Shown: positions 19,474 to 29,130, counted from the first letter of the stretch. The stretch is 64,000 bases of DNA from Erwinia sp. S63 (GCF_016625195.1 NZ_JACVUP010000002.1:448534-512533), one strand, 5' to 3'. Numbers and translations are program-made. Notes: generated by a model from the letters alone, not told the origin.

Positions 19474-20301
19474 TTACTTTTTCCAGAAATCGTCGAACAC
19501 GGTAATTGGCGGGCGACGTTTGTGTTCGGTTTTCAAATACCAGCCTTCAATGGTCTTCGCGGCGGCGGCATCGATGGTTTTGCCTTCCAGATAAGCGTCA
19601 ATCTGTTGATAGGTGACGCCAAGTGCCACTTCATCCTGCAAGCCAGGACGATCGTCTTCCAGGTCGGCAGTAGGATGCTTCAGATACAAGTGTTCCGGGC
19701 AGCCAAGGGTTTTTAACAGCTGTTTTCCCTGACCTTTGTGCAGGCGGAAAATCGGGTTGATATCGCTGCCGCCGTCACCGTATTTGGTGAAGAAACCGGT
19801 CACGGCTTCGGCCGCATGGTCGGTGCCTACCACCACGCCTTTGGTCATGCCGGCGATGCTGTATTGTGCCTTCATACGTTCACGCGCTTTCTCGTTGCCG
19901 CGCACGAAATCGGAAACCACGATGCCCGCTTCTTTCAACGCGCGCTCGCTGGCGAGAATCGCTTCCTTGATATTCACGACCAAGGTGCGATCCGGCTGGA
20001 TAAACGCCAGCGCATCCTGACAATCCTGCTCATCGGCCTGCACGCCATACGGCAGGCGCACGGCGATAAAGGTGTAATCTTTGTCGCCGGTCTCTTCACG
20101 CAACTCGCGAATAGCGGTTTGTGACAGGATGCCGGTTAGCGTGGAGTCCTGTCCGCCGCTGATGCCGAGCACCAGGGTTTTCAGGAATGGATTGGCTTTC
20201 AGGTAGGATTTCAGAAAATCGACGCTGACGCGGACTTCCTGTTGCGGATCGATAACGGGTTTAACACCCAACGCTTCAATGATTTCCTGCTGCAGTGACA
20301 T
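19474..20301 (-). CDS. nadE: Ammonia-dependent NAD+ synthetase
   Basis: Final step of NAD synthesis: deamido-NAD plus ATP plus ammonia to NAD. 275 residues, the size of the ammonia-dependent type without a glutaminase domain. The PP-loop SGGQDS is at residues 48-53, and [25 protein letters not shown] forms the substrate site. ATG 20301 follows GAGAGG. In E. coli nadE is divergent from osmE directly; here an MFS gene lies between them. Confidence 0.97.
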   Translation of the reverse strand: MSLQQEIIEALGVKPVIDPQQEVRVSVDFLKSYLKANPFLKTLVLGISGGQDSTLTGILSQTAIRELREETGDKDYTFIAVRLPYGVQADEQDCQDALAFIQPDRTLVVNIKEAILASERALKEAGIVVSDFVRGNEKARERMKAQYSIAGMTKGVVVGTDHAAEAVTGFFTKYGDGGSDINPIFRLHKGQGKQLLKTLGCPEHLYLKHPTADLEDDRPGLQDEVALGVTYQQIDAYLEGKTIDAAAAKTIEGWYLKTEHKRRPPITVFDDFWKK

Positions 20302-20418
20302 GAACCTCTCCTCAAGTCAGTAGCCTGACGGCACAATGCGAATCATCTGCTAAAGCTAACGCCTCCGCTGGCAAACAACAAGCTGCATGGCTTGTTGTCG
20401 CACTTATTTGCAGGCTTT

Positions 20419-21609
20419 TCAGGCGCTTTTCGGTTTTTGTGCCAACAGGATGAACATCAAAATTGCCAGCATAAAGCAGCCAAAGATGGTGCCCGTCATG
20501 CTCGCCACCGAGGTGCCGCCCAATCCGGTCACCGGCACGGCAATGGCGCCAAGCGTGAACATGGTGACGCCAATCACCGCCGAGGCGCTGCCCGCACGGT
20601 GTCCCTGGCTTTGCATCGCCAATGACGAAGCCGTGGTGGCAATCACACCGTTACTGGCGATGGTGAAGAACAGTGCCAGCAGAATGATTGGCAATGGTGC
20701 ACCGGTCAAGCCGGTTAATAGCAAGCAACTTGACGCCACGAACGCCAGCGTCAGTCCGCCTTTCAGCACACGATATTCCCCCCACAGCGGGCACAAGCGT
20801 GCACTGGTTTGTGATGCAATAATCAGGCCGAAGCCATTGGCGGCGAAGCAGAAGCTAAATGCCTGCGGCGACAGGCCGTAGATTTGCTGTAATACGAACG
20901 GGGAAGCGCCAATGTAGGCAAACATGCCGGACATCATAAAGCCCTGCGTCAGGCAGAAGCCCATGAAGGGACGATGAGTGACCACCTTGCCGAGTGCCGC
21001 CCAGGCTGAAAAGATCGAGCCCTGACTGCGACGTTCGGCGGGCAGCGTTTCGTGCAGTTTCCAGCGCGCAAGGAAGACCAGCAGTACGGCGATACAACCG
21101 AGCGCCACAAAAATGCCGCGCCAGTTCAGCACCGTCATTAACACGCCGCCGAGCACCGGCGCTCCAATCGGCGCCAGACCATTGACCAGCATCAGCAGGG
21201 CAAAGAAACGCGTCAGTTCATGGCCGCTGTACATATCACGAGCAATAGCGCGTGACAATACTGCACCGCCAGCGCCCGCCAGGCCTTCAAACAAGCGTGC
21301 CACCAGCAGCGAGTGAATGTCTTTTGCCAGCGCGCAGCCAATCGATGCAATAAATAACAACACCAATGACAGCATCAGGGGGCGAATACGGCCAAATTTG
21401 TCGCTCATCGGCCCAAACAGCAATTGTCCTGCGCCGAGGCCCAGTAACCCTGCAGTTAAACTTAACTGCGCGGTGGCGGTTTCAGTGTGCAGATCGCGCG
21501 CCAGTTCAGGTAAGGCAGGCAGATACAGGTCGATGCAGAGCGGCCCGAGTGCCGCAAGCAGGCCCAGCGTAATGGCGTAAACCAGCCGATTAGAGTGTGC
21601 AGGTGTCAT
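20419..21609 (-). CDS. Bcr/CflA-type MFS multidrug exporter
   Basis: 396 residues, about twelve membrane helices. The MFS motif between helices 2 and 3 reads GPMSDKFGRIRP, and the N-terminal CIDLYLPALPELARDL is the hallmark of the Bcr/CflA drug:H+ antiporter branch; motif C (LVNGLAPIGAPVLGG) is also present, as expected for exporters. Probably exports small toxic compounds or nucleosides from the cytoplasm. Start ATG 21609 with GAGG upstream. It sits between nadE and osmE, which are neighbours in E. coli, and stands as a single gene on the same strand as nadE. Confidence 0.9.
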   Translation of the reverse strand: MTPAHSNRLVYAITLGLLAALGPLCIDLYLPALPELARDLHTETATAQLSLTAGLLGLGAGQLLFGPMSDKFGRIRPLMLSLVLLFIASIGCALAKDIHSLLVARLFEGLAGAGGAVLSRAIARDMYSGHELTRFFALLMLVNGLAPIGAPVLGGVLMTVLNWRGIFVALGCIAVLLVFLARWKLHETLPAERRSQGSIFSAWAALGKVVTHRPFMGFCLTQGFMMSGMFAYIGASPFVLQQIYGLSPQAFSFCFAANGFGLIIASQTSARLCPLWGEYRVLKGGLTLAFVASSCLLLTGLTGAPLPIILLALFFTIASNGVIATTASSLAMQSQGHRAGSASAVIGVTMFTLGAIAVPVTGLGGTSVASMTGTIFGCFMLAILMFILLAQKPKSA

Positions 21610-21799
21610 TGATCCTCTGTTTTCTTGATGTCTTGAGATTTTTTTTCCGGGGGATTATACGAAGCGCGAAGCGGCAACACAGCAACTTTACGAAAAACTA
21701 ACGCTTCAGAATGGGCTTAAAGCGAAGCCATTGAGTTGATAAATCTGGATTTATGTTCCAGGCTTAGTGTGACATGGACAAAGAATGAGGAATATAAAG

Positions 21800-22135
21800 A
21801 TGAATAAAGTGCTGGGATGTATCGCTGCTGCTGTGACGCTGGTAGCTCTGTCTGGTTGTACGACTTATGACAAAGCTGAAAGCTATGTGACTAAGCCGGT
21901 GGTTAAGGATGTGAAAAAAGGAATGACGCGCGATCAGGTTCGCCAAATTGCGGGTGCACCATCAACTGAAATCACCATGGTACACGCCCGTGGTACTTGC
22001 CAGACTTACGTGATTGGCGAGCGTGATGGTAAAGCACAGACCTACTTTGTCAGTTATAACGATGTGGGCCGCGTAATGAACTACGGCTTCCAGAGCTGTA
22101 AAGACTACGATACCGATCCGCAAGCTGCTCAGTAA
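21800..22135 (+). CDS. osmE: Osmotically inducible lipoprotein OsmE
   Basis: 111 residues of the SmpA/OmlA (BamE-like) fold. Lipobox LSGC with Cys20. Family features [24 protein letters not shown] and [12 protein letters not shown] are present. ATG 21800 is chosen because GAGG lies at the proper distance and the N-terminus then aligns with E. coli OsmE; an ATG at 21785 would add five residues without a ribosome site. Expected in the outer membrane or periplasmic face, induced by osmotic stress and stationary phase. Followed by an intrinsic terminator. Confidence 0.95.
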   Translation: MNKVLGCIAAAVTLVALSGCTTYDKAESYVTKPVVKDVKKGMTRDQVRQIAGAPSTEITMVHARGTCQTYVIGERDGKAQTYFVSYNDVGRVMNYGFQSCKDYDTDPQAAQ

Positions 22136-22148
22136 TTCTTGCCGAATG

Positions 22149-22180
22149 CAAAAAGGCCTGTCAATGACGGGCCTTTTTTC
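22149..22180 (+). terminator. Terminator of osmE
   Basis: AAAAAGGCC-TGTCAATGACG-GGCCTTTTTT, a GC-rich hairpin with T run directly after the stop codon. Its minus strand side could also serve the convergent small gene. Confidence 0.9.
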
Positions 22181-22189
22181 GTTTAACGC

Positions 22190-22573
22190 TTACAGTCCAT
22201 AAGGGCGCGGCACTTCAACATAATTGCCGCCCATCTCACGCTGATAGTAGTGACCTTCCTGCACGTAATAGCGCTTCCCGTTGAAATCCAGTACGCGCAT
22301 CCCGCCTTCTGGCGGCGCTTCAGGCGCCTGAACCACCACGTAGGTATCGCCCTGACGCTGGTAGTAGTTGCCATTCAGCATGTAATAAGTGAGACCGCCT
22401 ATCAGCACCGCTGTCGCCGCCTCCGGTAAGAAGCGCAGCGGACCAGGACCGCCCCAACGTGGGCCACCACCCCAATGTGGACCTGGGCCGGGGCCCCAGC
22501 CGTAAGGGTGGGCAAAACTAATGGCGGGCGTTAATAAGGTTAACGCCAGCACCGAGGCGATAACGTTTTTCAT
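22190..22573 (-). CDS. Small secreted YY-rich protein (DUF6515-like)
   Basis: 127 residues from ATG 22573 with GGAG upstream; the frame extends further upstream to 22630 but without a ribosome site or sense for the signal peptide. Signal peptide ends AISFA. The mature part begins with a Gly/Pro/Trp/His-rich stretch (HPYGWGPGPGPHWGGGPRWGGPGP), then one hydrophobic segment and a pair of YY motifs (NGNYYQRQGDTYVVV, EGHYYQREMGGNYVEV) seen in a family of uncharacterised periplasmic or outer-membrane proteins. Function unknown. It is convergent with osmE. Confidence 0.75.
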   Translation of the reverse strand: MKNVIASVLALTLLTPAISFAHPYGWGPGPGPHWGGGPRWGGPGPLRFLPEAATAVLIGGLTYYMLNGNYYQRQGDTYVVVQAPEAPPEGGMRVLDFNGKRYYVQEGHYYQREMGGNYVEVPRPYGL

Positions 22574-22722
22574 CGGTGATTCTCCTGCTATGACTGATAG
22601 CAGAATTAGCCTTCTGAGGACAAAATTCAAGTGAAAAGTGGCTGATTTTTCGTCTGTTTACCATGCTTAACGCTTTCCTGACGCTAGCGCCACGATCGGG
22701 GGGAATTGCGGAGTTTCAGCCA

Positions 22723-22754
22723 TAAAAAAACGGCAGGCGATGAGGCCTGCCGTT
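22723..22754 (-). terminator. Terminator of tcyP
   Basis: On the minus strand CGGCAGGC and GCCTGCCG pair over a six-base loop and are followed by TTTTTTT, right after the tcyP stop. Confidence 0.92.
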
Positions 22755-22770
22755 GATGTTTTATCCGGGA

Positions 22771-24162
22771 TTAACGATGCGCCAGTTCAGCGTGCTCGTC
22801 GCTCTCCAGCACTTTTTTATCGGTCAAACCGAGCCAGCGGCTGGTGAGTGAACCGGCCGTCATCGAACCATTGACGTTCAATGCGGTACGGCCCATGTCG
22901 ATCAGCGGCTCGATGGAAATCAGCAGCGCAACCAGGGTCACCGGTAAGCCCATCGCAGGCAGCACAATCAGCGCGGCGAAGGTGGCGCCGCCGCCGACGC
23001 CGGCAACACCGGCCGAGCTTAGCGTAACGATACCGACCAGCGTGGCAATCCACATCGGATCAAATGGGTTGATGCCGACCGTTGGTGCAACCATCACTGC
23101 CAGCATGGTCGGGTACAAACCCGCGCAACCATTCTGACCAATGGTGGCACCGAAGGAAGCCGAGAAGCTGGCAATTGATTCCGGCACACCAAGACGACGC
23201 GTCTGCGTTTCGACGTTGAGCGGAATACTGGCTGCACTGGAACGGCTGGTGAAAGCAAAGGTAATCACCGGCCACACTTTGCGGAAGAAGCGCATCGGGT
23301 TGATGCCGTTCACCGACAGCAGCAGGGCGTGCACGCCAAACATGATCGCCAGACCGAGATAAGAGGCGACCACGAAACCGCCGAGCTTGATGATGTCCTG
23401 CAGGTTAGAGCCCGCCACCACTTTAGTCATCAGCGCCAGCACACCGTACGGCGTCAGTTTCATGATCAGACGCACCAGCTTCATCACCCACGACTGCAGG
23501 GTATCAATCGCCACCAGCACGCGCTCGCCTTTGACTTTGTCATCCTTCAACAGCTGCAATGCAGCTACGCCGAGGAAGGCAGCGAAAATCACCACGCTGA
23601 TGATGGAGGTGGGGTTCGCGCCCGCCATATCAGCAAACGGGTTTTTCGGGATGAAGGAGAGCAGCAACTGCGGCGTGCTGAGATCGGCAACCTTGCCCAC
23701 ATAGTTGCTTTGAATGGCGCTCAGACGGGCGGTTTCCTGTGCACCCTGTACCAGACCTTCCGCGCTCAGGCCAAACAGACCCGTCACCATCACACCCACC
23801 AGCGCTGAGATAGCGGTAGTGAACAGCAACACGCCAATGGTCAGTACACTGATTTTGCCGAGTGAAGAGGCGTTATGCAGACGCGCTACCGCGCTCAGGA
23901 TCGAGGCAAAGACCAGCGGCATCACAATCATCTGCAGCAACTGGACATAACCATTGCCGACGATGTTGAACCAGCCAATCGAGGCCTTCACTACCGGGCT
24001 GTTTTCGCCATAAATAGTTTGCAGCGCCAGGCCGAACAGTACGCCAATGACTAAACCAGTCAGTACGCGTTTCGACAGACTCCAGCTTTGATTGCCGATG
24101 CGATTCAACAGAATCAGCAACGCAACGAAGGCGACGATATTAATAATGAGGGGAAAATCCAT
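22771..24162 (-). CDS. tcyP: L-cystine:cation symporter TcyP
   Basis: 463 residues of the dicarboxylate/amino-acid:cation symporter family, matching E. coli TcyP (YdjN) almost throughout: [24 protein letters not shown], the re-entrant serine-rich loop [33 protein letters not shown] and [15 protein letters not shown]. It imports L-cystine across the inner membrane. ATG 24162 ([10 protein letters not shown]) follows TGGAG; the longer frame to 24192 has no ribosome site. The ydjM-tcyP gene neighbourhood is as in E. coli. Confidence 0.96.
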   Translation of the reverse strand: MDFPLIINIVAFVALLILLNRIGNQSWSLSKRVLTGLVIGVLFGLALQTIYGENSPVVKASIGWFNIVGNGYVQLLQMIVMPLVFASILSAVARLHNASSLGKISVLTIGVLLFTTAISALVGVMVTGLFGLSAEGLVQGAQETARLSAIQSNYVGKVADLSTPQLLLSFIPKNPFADMAGANPTSIISVVIFAAFLGVAALQLLKDDKVKGERVLVAIDTLQSWVMKLVRLIMKLTPYGVLALMTKVVAGSNLQDIIKLGGFVVASYLGLAIMFGVHALLLSVNGINPMRFFRKVWPVITFAFTSRSSAASIPLNVETQTRRLGVPESIASFSASFGATIGQNGCAGLYPTMLAVMVAPTVGINPFDPMWIATLVGIVTLSSAGVAGVGGGATFAALIVLPAMGLPVTLVALLISIEPLIDMGRTALNVNGSMTAGSLTSRWLGLTDKKVLESDEHAELAHR

Positions 24163-24315
24163 ACTCGACTCCAGAGATGTGCCGCGCAGCAAGTTTGGCT
24201 GGCGCGGAAGACAGTAAGTTCCCGTCAGGGAATGTCAGGAATGTTACCAGTTCAGGAAAGTGCAGGCTTATACTCAAAAGGAATGGTTTATAACTTTATT
24301 GATTGATTTGCCTGG

Positions 24316-24906
24316 TTATTGACCGCTTTGACCATTAACCAATCGACCGACACCATTTTGCAGCGTATTAAACAGTTGCTCGGGCCAACCGTTGGCACCA
24401 AAAGAGGGCATGCCAGCCGGAAACCACAACGCGTAACCGACCAATGCGAGGCAGAGTGCGCGCTCCAGCTGATTGCCTTTTTGGCTATTGAGCAGTGGTA
24501 AACGGAAACGCCAACGGCACGGCCACAGCAAGGGAACGCCTGCGGGAGTCAACATGTCGGCGACGATGTGGCTGAGATAGCCCAGCGTCATACCCTGCAG
24601 AACATCGGCGGGCAGGAACCAGTCAGCCGGGACGTTGATCTGGAACAGCCACAGGCTGATCGCCACCGCCAGCAAACTGTGGGTAAATCCGCGATGACCA
24701 AATGCGCGGGCAATAGGTTGCGAGATCCATCTCAGGCGCTGGCCTAACACGGATTTGGGATGGTCAATATCGGGCAACAGACAGGTCAACAGCGCAGCAG
24801 GCACGAGATGCCACCAGTCGGCGCTGGCCATCACTGGCGTCAGCTCCGCACGCTTGGCAAAAATCGCGCTGGCAATGGCAAAAATGATATGGCCTTCGGC
24901 CGTCAT
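24316..24906 (-). CDS. ydjM: SOS-inducible inner-membrane protein YdjM (metal-dependent hydrolase family)
   Basis: 196 residues from ATG 24906 (MTAEGHIIFAIA, aligned with the E. coli start). Several membrane helices and conserved metal-type motifs: LLPDIDHPKS, FGHRGFTHSLLA and HIVADMLTPAGVPLLWP. The function is not established. A LexA-type site lies about 20 bp upstream, overlapping a TATACT -10 element, as expected for an SOS gene. The frame runs upstream to 25005, but that extension would cover the promoter and operator. Confidence 0.93.
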   Translation of the reverse strand: MTAEGHIIFAIASAIFAKRAELTPVMASADWWHLVPAALLTCLLPDIDHPKSVLGQRLRWISQPIARAFGHRGFTHSLLAVAISLWLFQINVPADWFLPADVLQGMTLGYLSHIVADMLTPAGVPLLWPCRWRFRLPLLNSQKGNQLERALCLALVGYALWFPAGMPSFGANGWPEQLFNTLQNGVGRLVNGQSGQ

Positions 24907-24925
24907 GATGAAACCTGGCTGCAAA

Positions 24926-24945
24926 AACTGTCGATGCATCCAGTA
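24926..24945 (-). promoter_or_regulatory. LexA-type operator before ydjM
   Basis: The plus strand reads AACTGTCGATGCATCCAGTA, that is CTG-N10-CAG with flanking CTGT on one side and CAGTA on the other. It overlaps TATACT (minus strand), a plausible -10. E. coli ydjM is LexA-controlled. Confidence 0.7.
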
Positions 24946-25005
24946 TAGGGATTTATCCAGTAAAATAGAACGGTGACGCTGTAACGAAGCGTTAATATTT
25001 TTCAC

Positions 25006-25032
25006 TTTCCCGCGTCATAATGACGCGGGAAA
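25006..25032. terminator. Hairpin between kduD and ydjM
   Basis: TTTCCCGCGTCA and TGACGCGGGAAA form a perfect 12-bp stem with a 3-base loop just past the kduD stop. There is no long T run beyond the stem; likely a terminator or mRNA end stabiliser. Confidence 0.65.
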
Positions 25033-25040
25033 AGAACAGG

Positions 25041-25802
25041 TTAGCGTGCTAACCATCCGCCATCGACGGCCAGGGTGTAGCCGTGCACATAATCCGCCGC
25101 GTCAGATGCCAGAAACACAATTGGGCCCATCATGTCATCCGGAATACCCCAGCGTCCGGCAGGGATACGCCCGAGGATCTCTTCGTTGCGTGATTCGTCA
25201 TTGCGCAGTTGTTCGGTGTTATTGGTTGCCATATAACCGGGAGCAATGGCATTAACGTTAATGCCGTGTTTTGCCCACTCATTGGCCATCAGGCGCGTTA
25301 AGCCCATCACCGCACTTTTCGATGCAGTATAAGAAGGCACGCGAATACCGCCCTGGAAGGAGAGCATTGAGGCGATATTGATAATCTTGCCGCCTTTGCC
25401 CTGAGCGATAAACTGACGCGCCACCTGCTGAGACAGGAAGAACAGGCTTTTGCTGTTGATGTTCATCACATCATCCCAATCCTGCTCGCTGAAGTTGAGC
25501 GCATCCTCACGTCGAATGATGCCTGCGTTATTCACCAGAATATCGATGCGCCCAGCCTGAGCCACGGCTTGCTCAACAATCTGCGGCACCCCTGACGGCT
25601 GAGTCAGATCGGCCTGAATCGACCAAAAGCGGCGACCTAAAGCTTCGACTTTAGCCTGGCTATCGGCAGGTCCGGCGCGGTTAACGCCGATGATGTCGCA
25701 GCCCGCTTGCGCCAGCCCCAGTGCCATTCCCTGACCTAAACCGGTGTTGCAGCCGGTCACCAGCGCAATTTTGCCTTCCAGATTAAATGCGTTAAGGATC
25801 AT
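25041..25802 (-). CDS. kduD: 2-dehydro-3-deoxy-D-gluconate 5-dehydrogenase
   Basis: Reduces 2,5-diketo-3-deoxygluconate to 2-keto-3-deoxygluconate with NADH in the breakdown of pectin and other uronates. 253 residues, SDR family: TGCNTGLG at 16-23, NNAG, catalytic SYTASK, C-terminal VDGGWLAR. The product enters the central pathway through KDG kinase and aldolase, which are not in this window. Second gene of kduI-kduD; the 12-bp gap and shared strand argue for one transcript under KdgR. Confidence 0.96.
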   Translation of the reverse strand: MILNAFNLEGKIALVTGCNTGLGQGMALGLAQAGCDIIGVNRAGPADSQAKVEALGRRFWSIQADLTQPSGVPQIVEQAVAQAGRIDILVNNAGIIRREDALNFSEQDWDDVMNINSKSLFFLSQQVARQFIAQGKGGKIINIASMLSFQGGIRVPSYTASKSAVMGLTRLMANEWAKHGINVNAIAPGYMATNNTEQLRNDESRNEEILGRIPAGRWGIPDDMMGPIVFLASDAADYVHGYTLAVDGGWLAR

Positions 25803-25814
25803 CTTTCACTCCTG

Positions 25815-26651
25815 TTAGCGCAGCGCGCTGATGCTGACGTGGTCCATGTCATCGAATACCTGGTTTTCGCCCACCATGCCCCAGATAAAGGTATAGCGCT
25901 GTGTGCCGACTCCGGCATGAATTGACCAGCTTGGTGAGATCACCGCCTGCTCGTTATGCACCAGCAAATGGCGTGTTTCCTGCGGCTGGCCCATCATGTG
26001 GAAAACGGCACTGTCATCCGCCATATCAAAGTAAAAGTACACTTCCATACGACGTTCATGGGTGTGACACGGCATGGTGTTCCACAGATTGCCGTCATCA
26101 AGGCGCGTCAGTCCCATGGTGAGCTGGCAGGTGGGTAACACATCCGGCACGATAAATTTATTAATGGTGCGACGGTTTGAGGTCGCGGCATCGCCCAGCG
26201 TGGCTTTTACCGCATCTTCCAGAGTGATCTTTTTATCCGGATAGCAGGTGTGTGCCGGTGCGCTGTTGTAATAAAACTTCGCTGGATGGCTGGCGTCGCT
26301 GCTGCGGAAAACCACGCTTTTAGCCCCCTGGCCCACATACAGCGCCTCCTGATGGCCCACCTCCCAGGTTTTGCCATCGACGTCAATCAAGCCTGGCCCG
26401 CCAATATTGATCACGCCCAGTTCGCGGCGTTCGAGAAAATAGCTGACGCCCAACTGCTTGCCGACTTCCTCGTCAATCATCACCGACTGCTGCACGGGCA
26501 TAACGCCACCAATAATGATGCGGTCAATATGGCTGTAAGTGAGGGTGTAGTTATCGGCGTCAAAAATTTTCTCGATCAAAAATTCGCGACGTAATCCGGC
26601 GGTGTCCAGATTTTTTGCATGCTCAGTATGAATGCTTTGACGAACGTCCAT
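25815..26651 (-). CDS. kduI: 5-dehydro-4-deoxy-D-glucuronate isomerase
   Basis: Isomerises 5-keto-4-deoxyuronate to 2,5-diketo-3-deoxygluconate. 278 residues, identical in length to E. coli KduI, cupin fold. Zinc ligands are in [15 protein letters not shown] (His, His, Glu) with a further His in the PSWSIHAG segment. ATG 26651 ([16 protein letters not shown]) follows GAGAGG; the frame opens further upstream to 26729 but that part would include part of the promoter. A perfect KdgR operator lies 83 bp upstream. Confidence 0.96.
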   Translation of the reverse strand: MDVRQSIHTEHAKNLDTAGLRREFLIEKIFDADNYTLTYSHIDRIIIGGVMPVQQSVMIDEEVGKQLGVSYFLERRELGVINIGGPGLIDVDGKTWEVGHQEALYVGQGAKSVVFRSSDASHPAKFYYNSAPAHTCYPDKKITLEDAVKATLGDAATSNRRTINKFIVPDVLPTCQLTMGLTRLDDGNLWNTMPCHTHERRMEVYFYFDMADDSAVFHMMGQPQETRHLLVHNEQAVISPSWSIHAGVGTQRYTFIWGMVGENQVFDDMDHVSISALR

Positions 26652-26733
26652 CTCAGACCTCTCAAAGTTAAAGGAAGTGTCCCGATGTGGGTCTTTGGGC
26701 ATCTTAGGCAGGATGGGATGTGAATTCAATAAA

Positions 26734-26752
26734 AATGAAACGTTGTTTTATT
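26734..26752 (-). promoter_or_regulatory. KdgR operator before kduI
   Basis: AATGAAACGTTGTTTTATT fits the KdgR consensus AATRAAAYRNYRTTTYATT at every position. KdgR is the repressor of pectin and uronate catabolism in Dickeya, Pectobacterium and E. coli; it is released by 2-keto-3-deoxygluconate, the pathway intermediate made by KduD. Confidence 0.88.
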
Positions 26753-26883
26753 TATTTGTGTGGGCGATCAAATACGCGATGTTGCTGCTGGAGTGAGCGT
26801 TGAGGAACAATGCGAAACGTTGCCCACAGGCGGGCAACGAGAATGGATGGGCTAAGTTCTTGCCCGGCATGGGTGCATCAGAA

Positions 26884-27552
26884 TTAATTGAACAGATGCT
26901 CAGCTTTCAACTCAGTCAAATTAGCCAGCTTCACATTCGCCAGCGCCCAACGCGCATCATCCGCGTACTCGGCCGCAGGCACCACAATCGAACGCATGCG
27001 CGCAGCTTTAGTGGCAATCATGCCGTTGAACGAATCTTCCAGCGTCACGCAGTTCAGCGGGTCCACCCCTAATTTCGCCGCCGCATCCAGATACACCTGC
27101 GGATGGGGTTTGCTGTACGGCAGAGATTCGGCGGAAGCAATCGCGTCGAAGTATTTGCGCAGATCAAACATCTCCAAAACGCGCTCCAGCATAAACAGCG
27201 GTGAAGCAGAGGCGAGGGCAATCTTTAATCCCTGCTGCTGGCAAAGTTGTAATGCCTGTTCAACGCCGGGCAGCAATGGCCGCGTCTCTTCAACCAATGC
27301 CAGCGCACGCGCAATAATACGTTGCGTGACTTCCGCCTGATCCGGGCCGTTCCACGGTAAGGCTTCAAACCACATACGGACGGTTTGATCGATGCGCAAA
27401 CCCAGCGTATCGGGCAGTTCATGGCGGCGGGTAATATCCACACCCAGACTCGCAAACACATCCAGTTCTGCCTGATCCCACAAGGGTTCAGAGTCGATCA
27501 GCAATCCGTCCATATCAAAAATAGCGGCCAACACCGGGCGACGATAAGACAT
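26884..27552 (-). CDS. hxpB: Hexitol/2-deoxyglucose-6-phosphate phosphatase
   Basis: 222 residues, HAD superfamily. Motif I DMDGLL with Asp13 and Asp15, motif II LASAS, motif III lysine in YSKPHPQVY, motif IV LEDSFNG. Very close to E. coli YniC (HxpB), which hydrolyses 2-deoxyglucose-6-phosphate and other sugar phosphates in the cytoplasm. It is divergent from yniB, as in E. coli. A hairpin at 26818-26839 (CGTTGCCC with GGGCAACG) lies downstream but has no T run. Confidence 0.95.
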   Translation of the reverse strand: MSYRRPVLAAIFDMDGLLIDSEPLWDQAELDVFASLGVDITRRHELPDTLGLRIDQTVRMWFEALPWNGPDQAEVTQRIIARALALVEETRPLLPGVEQALQLCQQQGLKIALASASPLFMLERVLEMFDLRKYFDAIASAESLPYSKPHPQVYLDAAAKLGVDPLNCVTLEDSFNGMIATKAARMRSIVVPAAEYADDARWALANVKLANLTELKAEHLFN

Positions 27553-27695
27553 ACAACAGCTCCGTTTGAAATTTGCCTTACCTTATCATGCGCAGCCGGG
27601 AAATCCGACTCACGGCAGGTTACGCATTTTTCAGGAAAAAAAGCCGCAGTGCAGGTAGACTTAGGGCAAAACTATTGTATGTGAAGGGAGACACC

Positions 27696-28232
27696 ATGAC
27701 TTACCAACAGGCTGGCCGCATCGCCATCCTTAAGCGAGTGGCTGGCTGGGTAATTTTTATTCCGGCGCTGCTATCCACCATCATTTCCATTCTTGGCTTC
27801 ATGTTTAAACACAGTGAAAAGCAGCCGGGAATTGATGCGGTGATGCTCGATTTTGTCCATGTTATGGTCGACATGATCAAGTTCAATACGCCGTTTTTGA
27901 ACCTATTTTGGCAAAATTCTCCCGTGCCCGAGTTTCATGGCGGTGCCAATATTGGCTTCTGGATTATCTACATCCTGATTTTCGTCGGCATTGCTTTGCA
28001 GGCGTCAGGCGCACGCATGTGGCGTCAGTCGCGTCATATCAAGGAAGGCATTGAGGATCAATTGATTCTTGAACAAGCCAAAGGTGCAGAAGGGCGCACG
28101 CGTGCGCAGCTGGAAGAGAAAATCCATATCCCGCGTCATACCATTTTGTTGCAAGTTTTCCCGCTCTATATCCTGCCGATTATCATCGCCATCGCTGGTT
28201 ATTTTGTCCTGAAATTGCTGGGCATGCTGTAA
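27696..28232 (+). CDS. yniB: Inner-membrane protein YniB
   Basis: 178 residues with three to four membrane segments (for example VAGWVIFIPALLSTIISILGF shortened, NIGFWIIYILIFVGIAL and ILPIIIAIAGYFVLKLL). Matches the length and context of E. coli YniB, of unknown function. The start is ATG 27696 with AAGGGAG at good distance; the frame opens at 27573, which would lie in the promoter of the divergent hxpB. Confidence 0.9.
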   Translation: MTYQQAGRIAILKRVAGWVIFIPALLSTIISILGFMFKHSEKQPGIDAVMLDFVHVMVDMIKFNTPFLNLFWQNSPVPEFHGGANIGFWIIYILIFVGIALQASGARMWRQSRHIKEGIEDQLILEQAKGAEGRTRAQLEEKIHIPRHTILLQVFPLYILPIIIAIAGYFVLKLLGML

Positions 28233-28236
28233 GGCG

Positions 28237-29130
28237 TCAGGCCGGTCTGGCCTGACGTTGTCCTAACGCATCTTCATTCAAAAGCTGGTCAATCGCGAAT
28301 TGTGCGGCGTTTGTCCAGTTACCTGCAAACACGTTGGCGCGATTAAGCAAATAATAGAGCTGGTACACCGGCTGTCGTTGCGAGAAACCTTCTGCCAGTG
28401 GCCATACCGAGTAATATCCCTCGTAAATCTGGCGCGGTAATTCGACGTAGTAGTTCAACATCGCGAGGTCGCACTCCCGATCCCCCCAATAGCAGGCGGG
28501 GTCAAACAGCCAAGGTCCATTGCTGCTGTCCGCACAGTTGGCAGGCCATAAATCGCCGTGTAGTAATGATGGTTGTGGATGATGATTGGCCAGCGCGCGT
28601 TGCACGCAATCGACGATCAATTCGGTATTGCCATATTGCACCCCTTTCTCAGCGGCCAGTTGCAGCTGCCAGCCAATACGCTGCTCAGCAAAAAACACTG
28701 ACCAGCGGCGTAACCAACTGTTGGGCTGGGGAGAGGTGGTGATGTTGTTGTCGTAATCGAGGCCAAACTGCGGTTGCTCGCTCCATTGATGCAGACGCGC
28801 TAACTGCTGGCCAAGCTGAAGGGCGCTGTGTTCATTTAGCGCCTCTGGCTGGATATATTCCAGCAGCAAAAAGCTGCTGTCGCGGTCATTACCGACGCCA
28901 TACACTTTCGGCACCCGGACCGTCTGCGTCCGCGCCAGCAAACCCAGTTGGTCAGCTTCCCAACTGAACAAGGTCAGCATATCGCGCGTATTACATTTGA
29001 CGAAGACGTCGAGATCGCCATAACGGAGGCGCCAGGCGGGATGCACATCGCCACCGGGAAGTTCATAGCGTTCAGTGATTTCAGCTTCACCGGCGTGTTC
29101 GCTTAACAGACGACTAATGGCTGACCACAT
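28237..29130 (-). CDS. yniA: Fructosamine kinase-like protein YniA
   Basis: 297 residues of the fructosamine-3-kinase/APH kinase fold. The phosphotransfer motif HGDLWPAN is at 191-198, followed by the metal-binding aspartate in FDPACYWGDRECDLAML. It probably phosphorylates ketosamine adducts on proteins or free amino-sugar compounds, leading to deglycation. Ends 4 bp from the convergent yniB. Order hxpB-yniB-yniA is conserved with E. coli. Confidence 0.93.
   Translation of the reverse strand: MWSAISRLLSEHAGEAEITERYELPGGDVHPAWRLRYGDLDVFVKCNTRDMLTLFSWEADQLGLLARTQTVRVPKVYGVGNDRDSSFLLLEYIQPEALNEHSALQLGQQLARLHQWSEQPQFGLDYDNNITTSPQPNSWLRRWSVFFAEQRIGWQLQLAAEKGVQYGNTELIVDCVQRALANHHPQPSLLHGDLWPANCADSSNGPWLFDPACYWGDRECDLAMLNYYVELPRQIYEGYYSVWPLAEGFSQRQPVYQLYYLLNRANVFAGNWTNAAQFAIDQLLNEDALGQRQARPA

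Noticed and set aside
19439..19505. Plus-strand frames over the cho-nadE junction as small genes
   Set aside because: They run through the LexA-type site and the nadE end without a start signal.
26818..26839. Hairpin CGTTGCCC/GGGCAACG after hxpB as terminator
   Set aside because: No T run on either strand; kept only as a note under hxpB.
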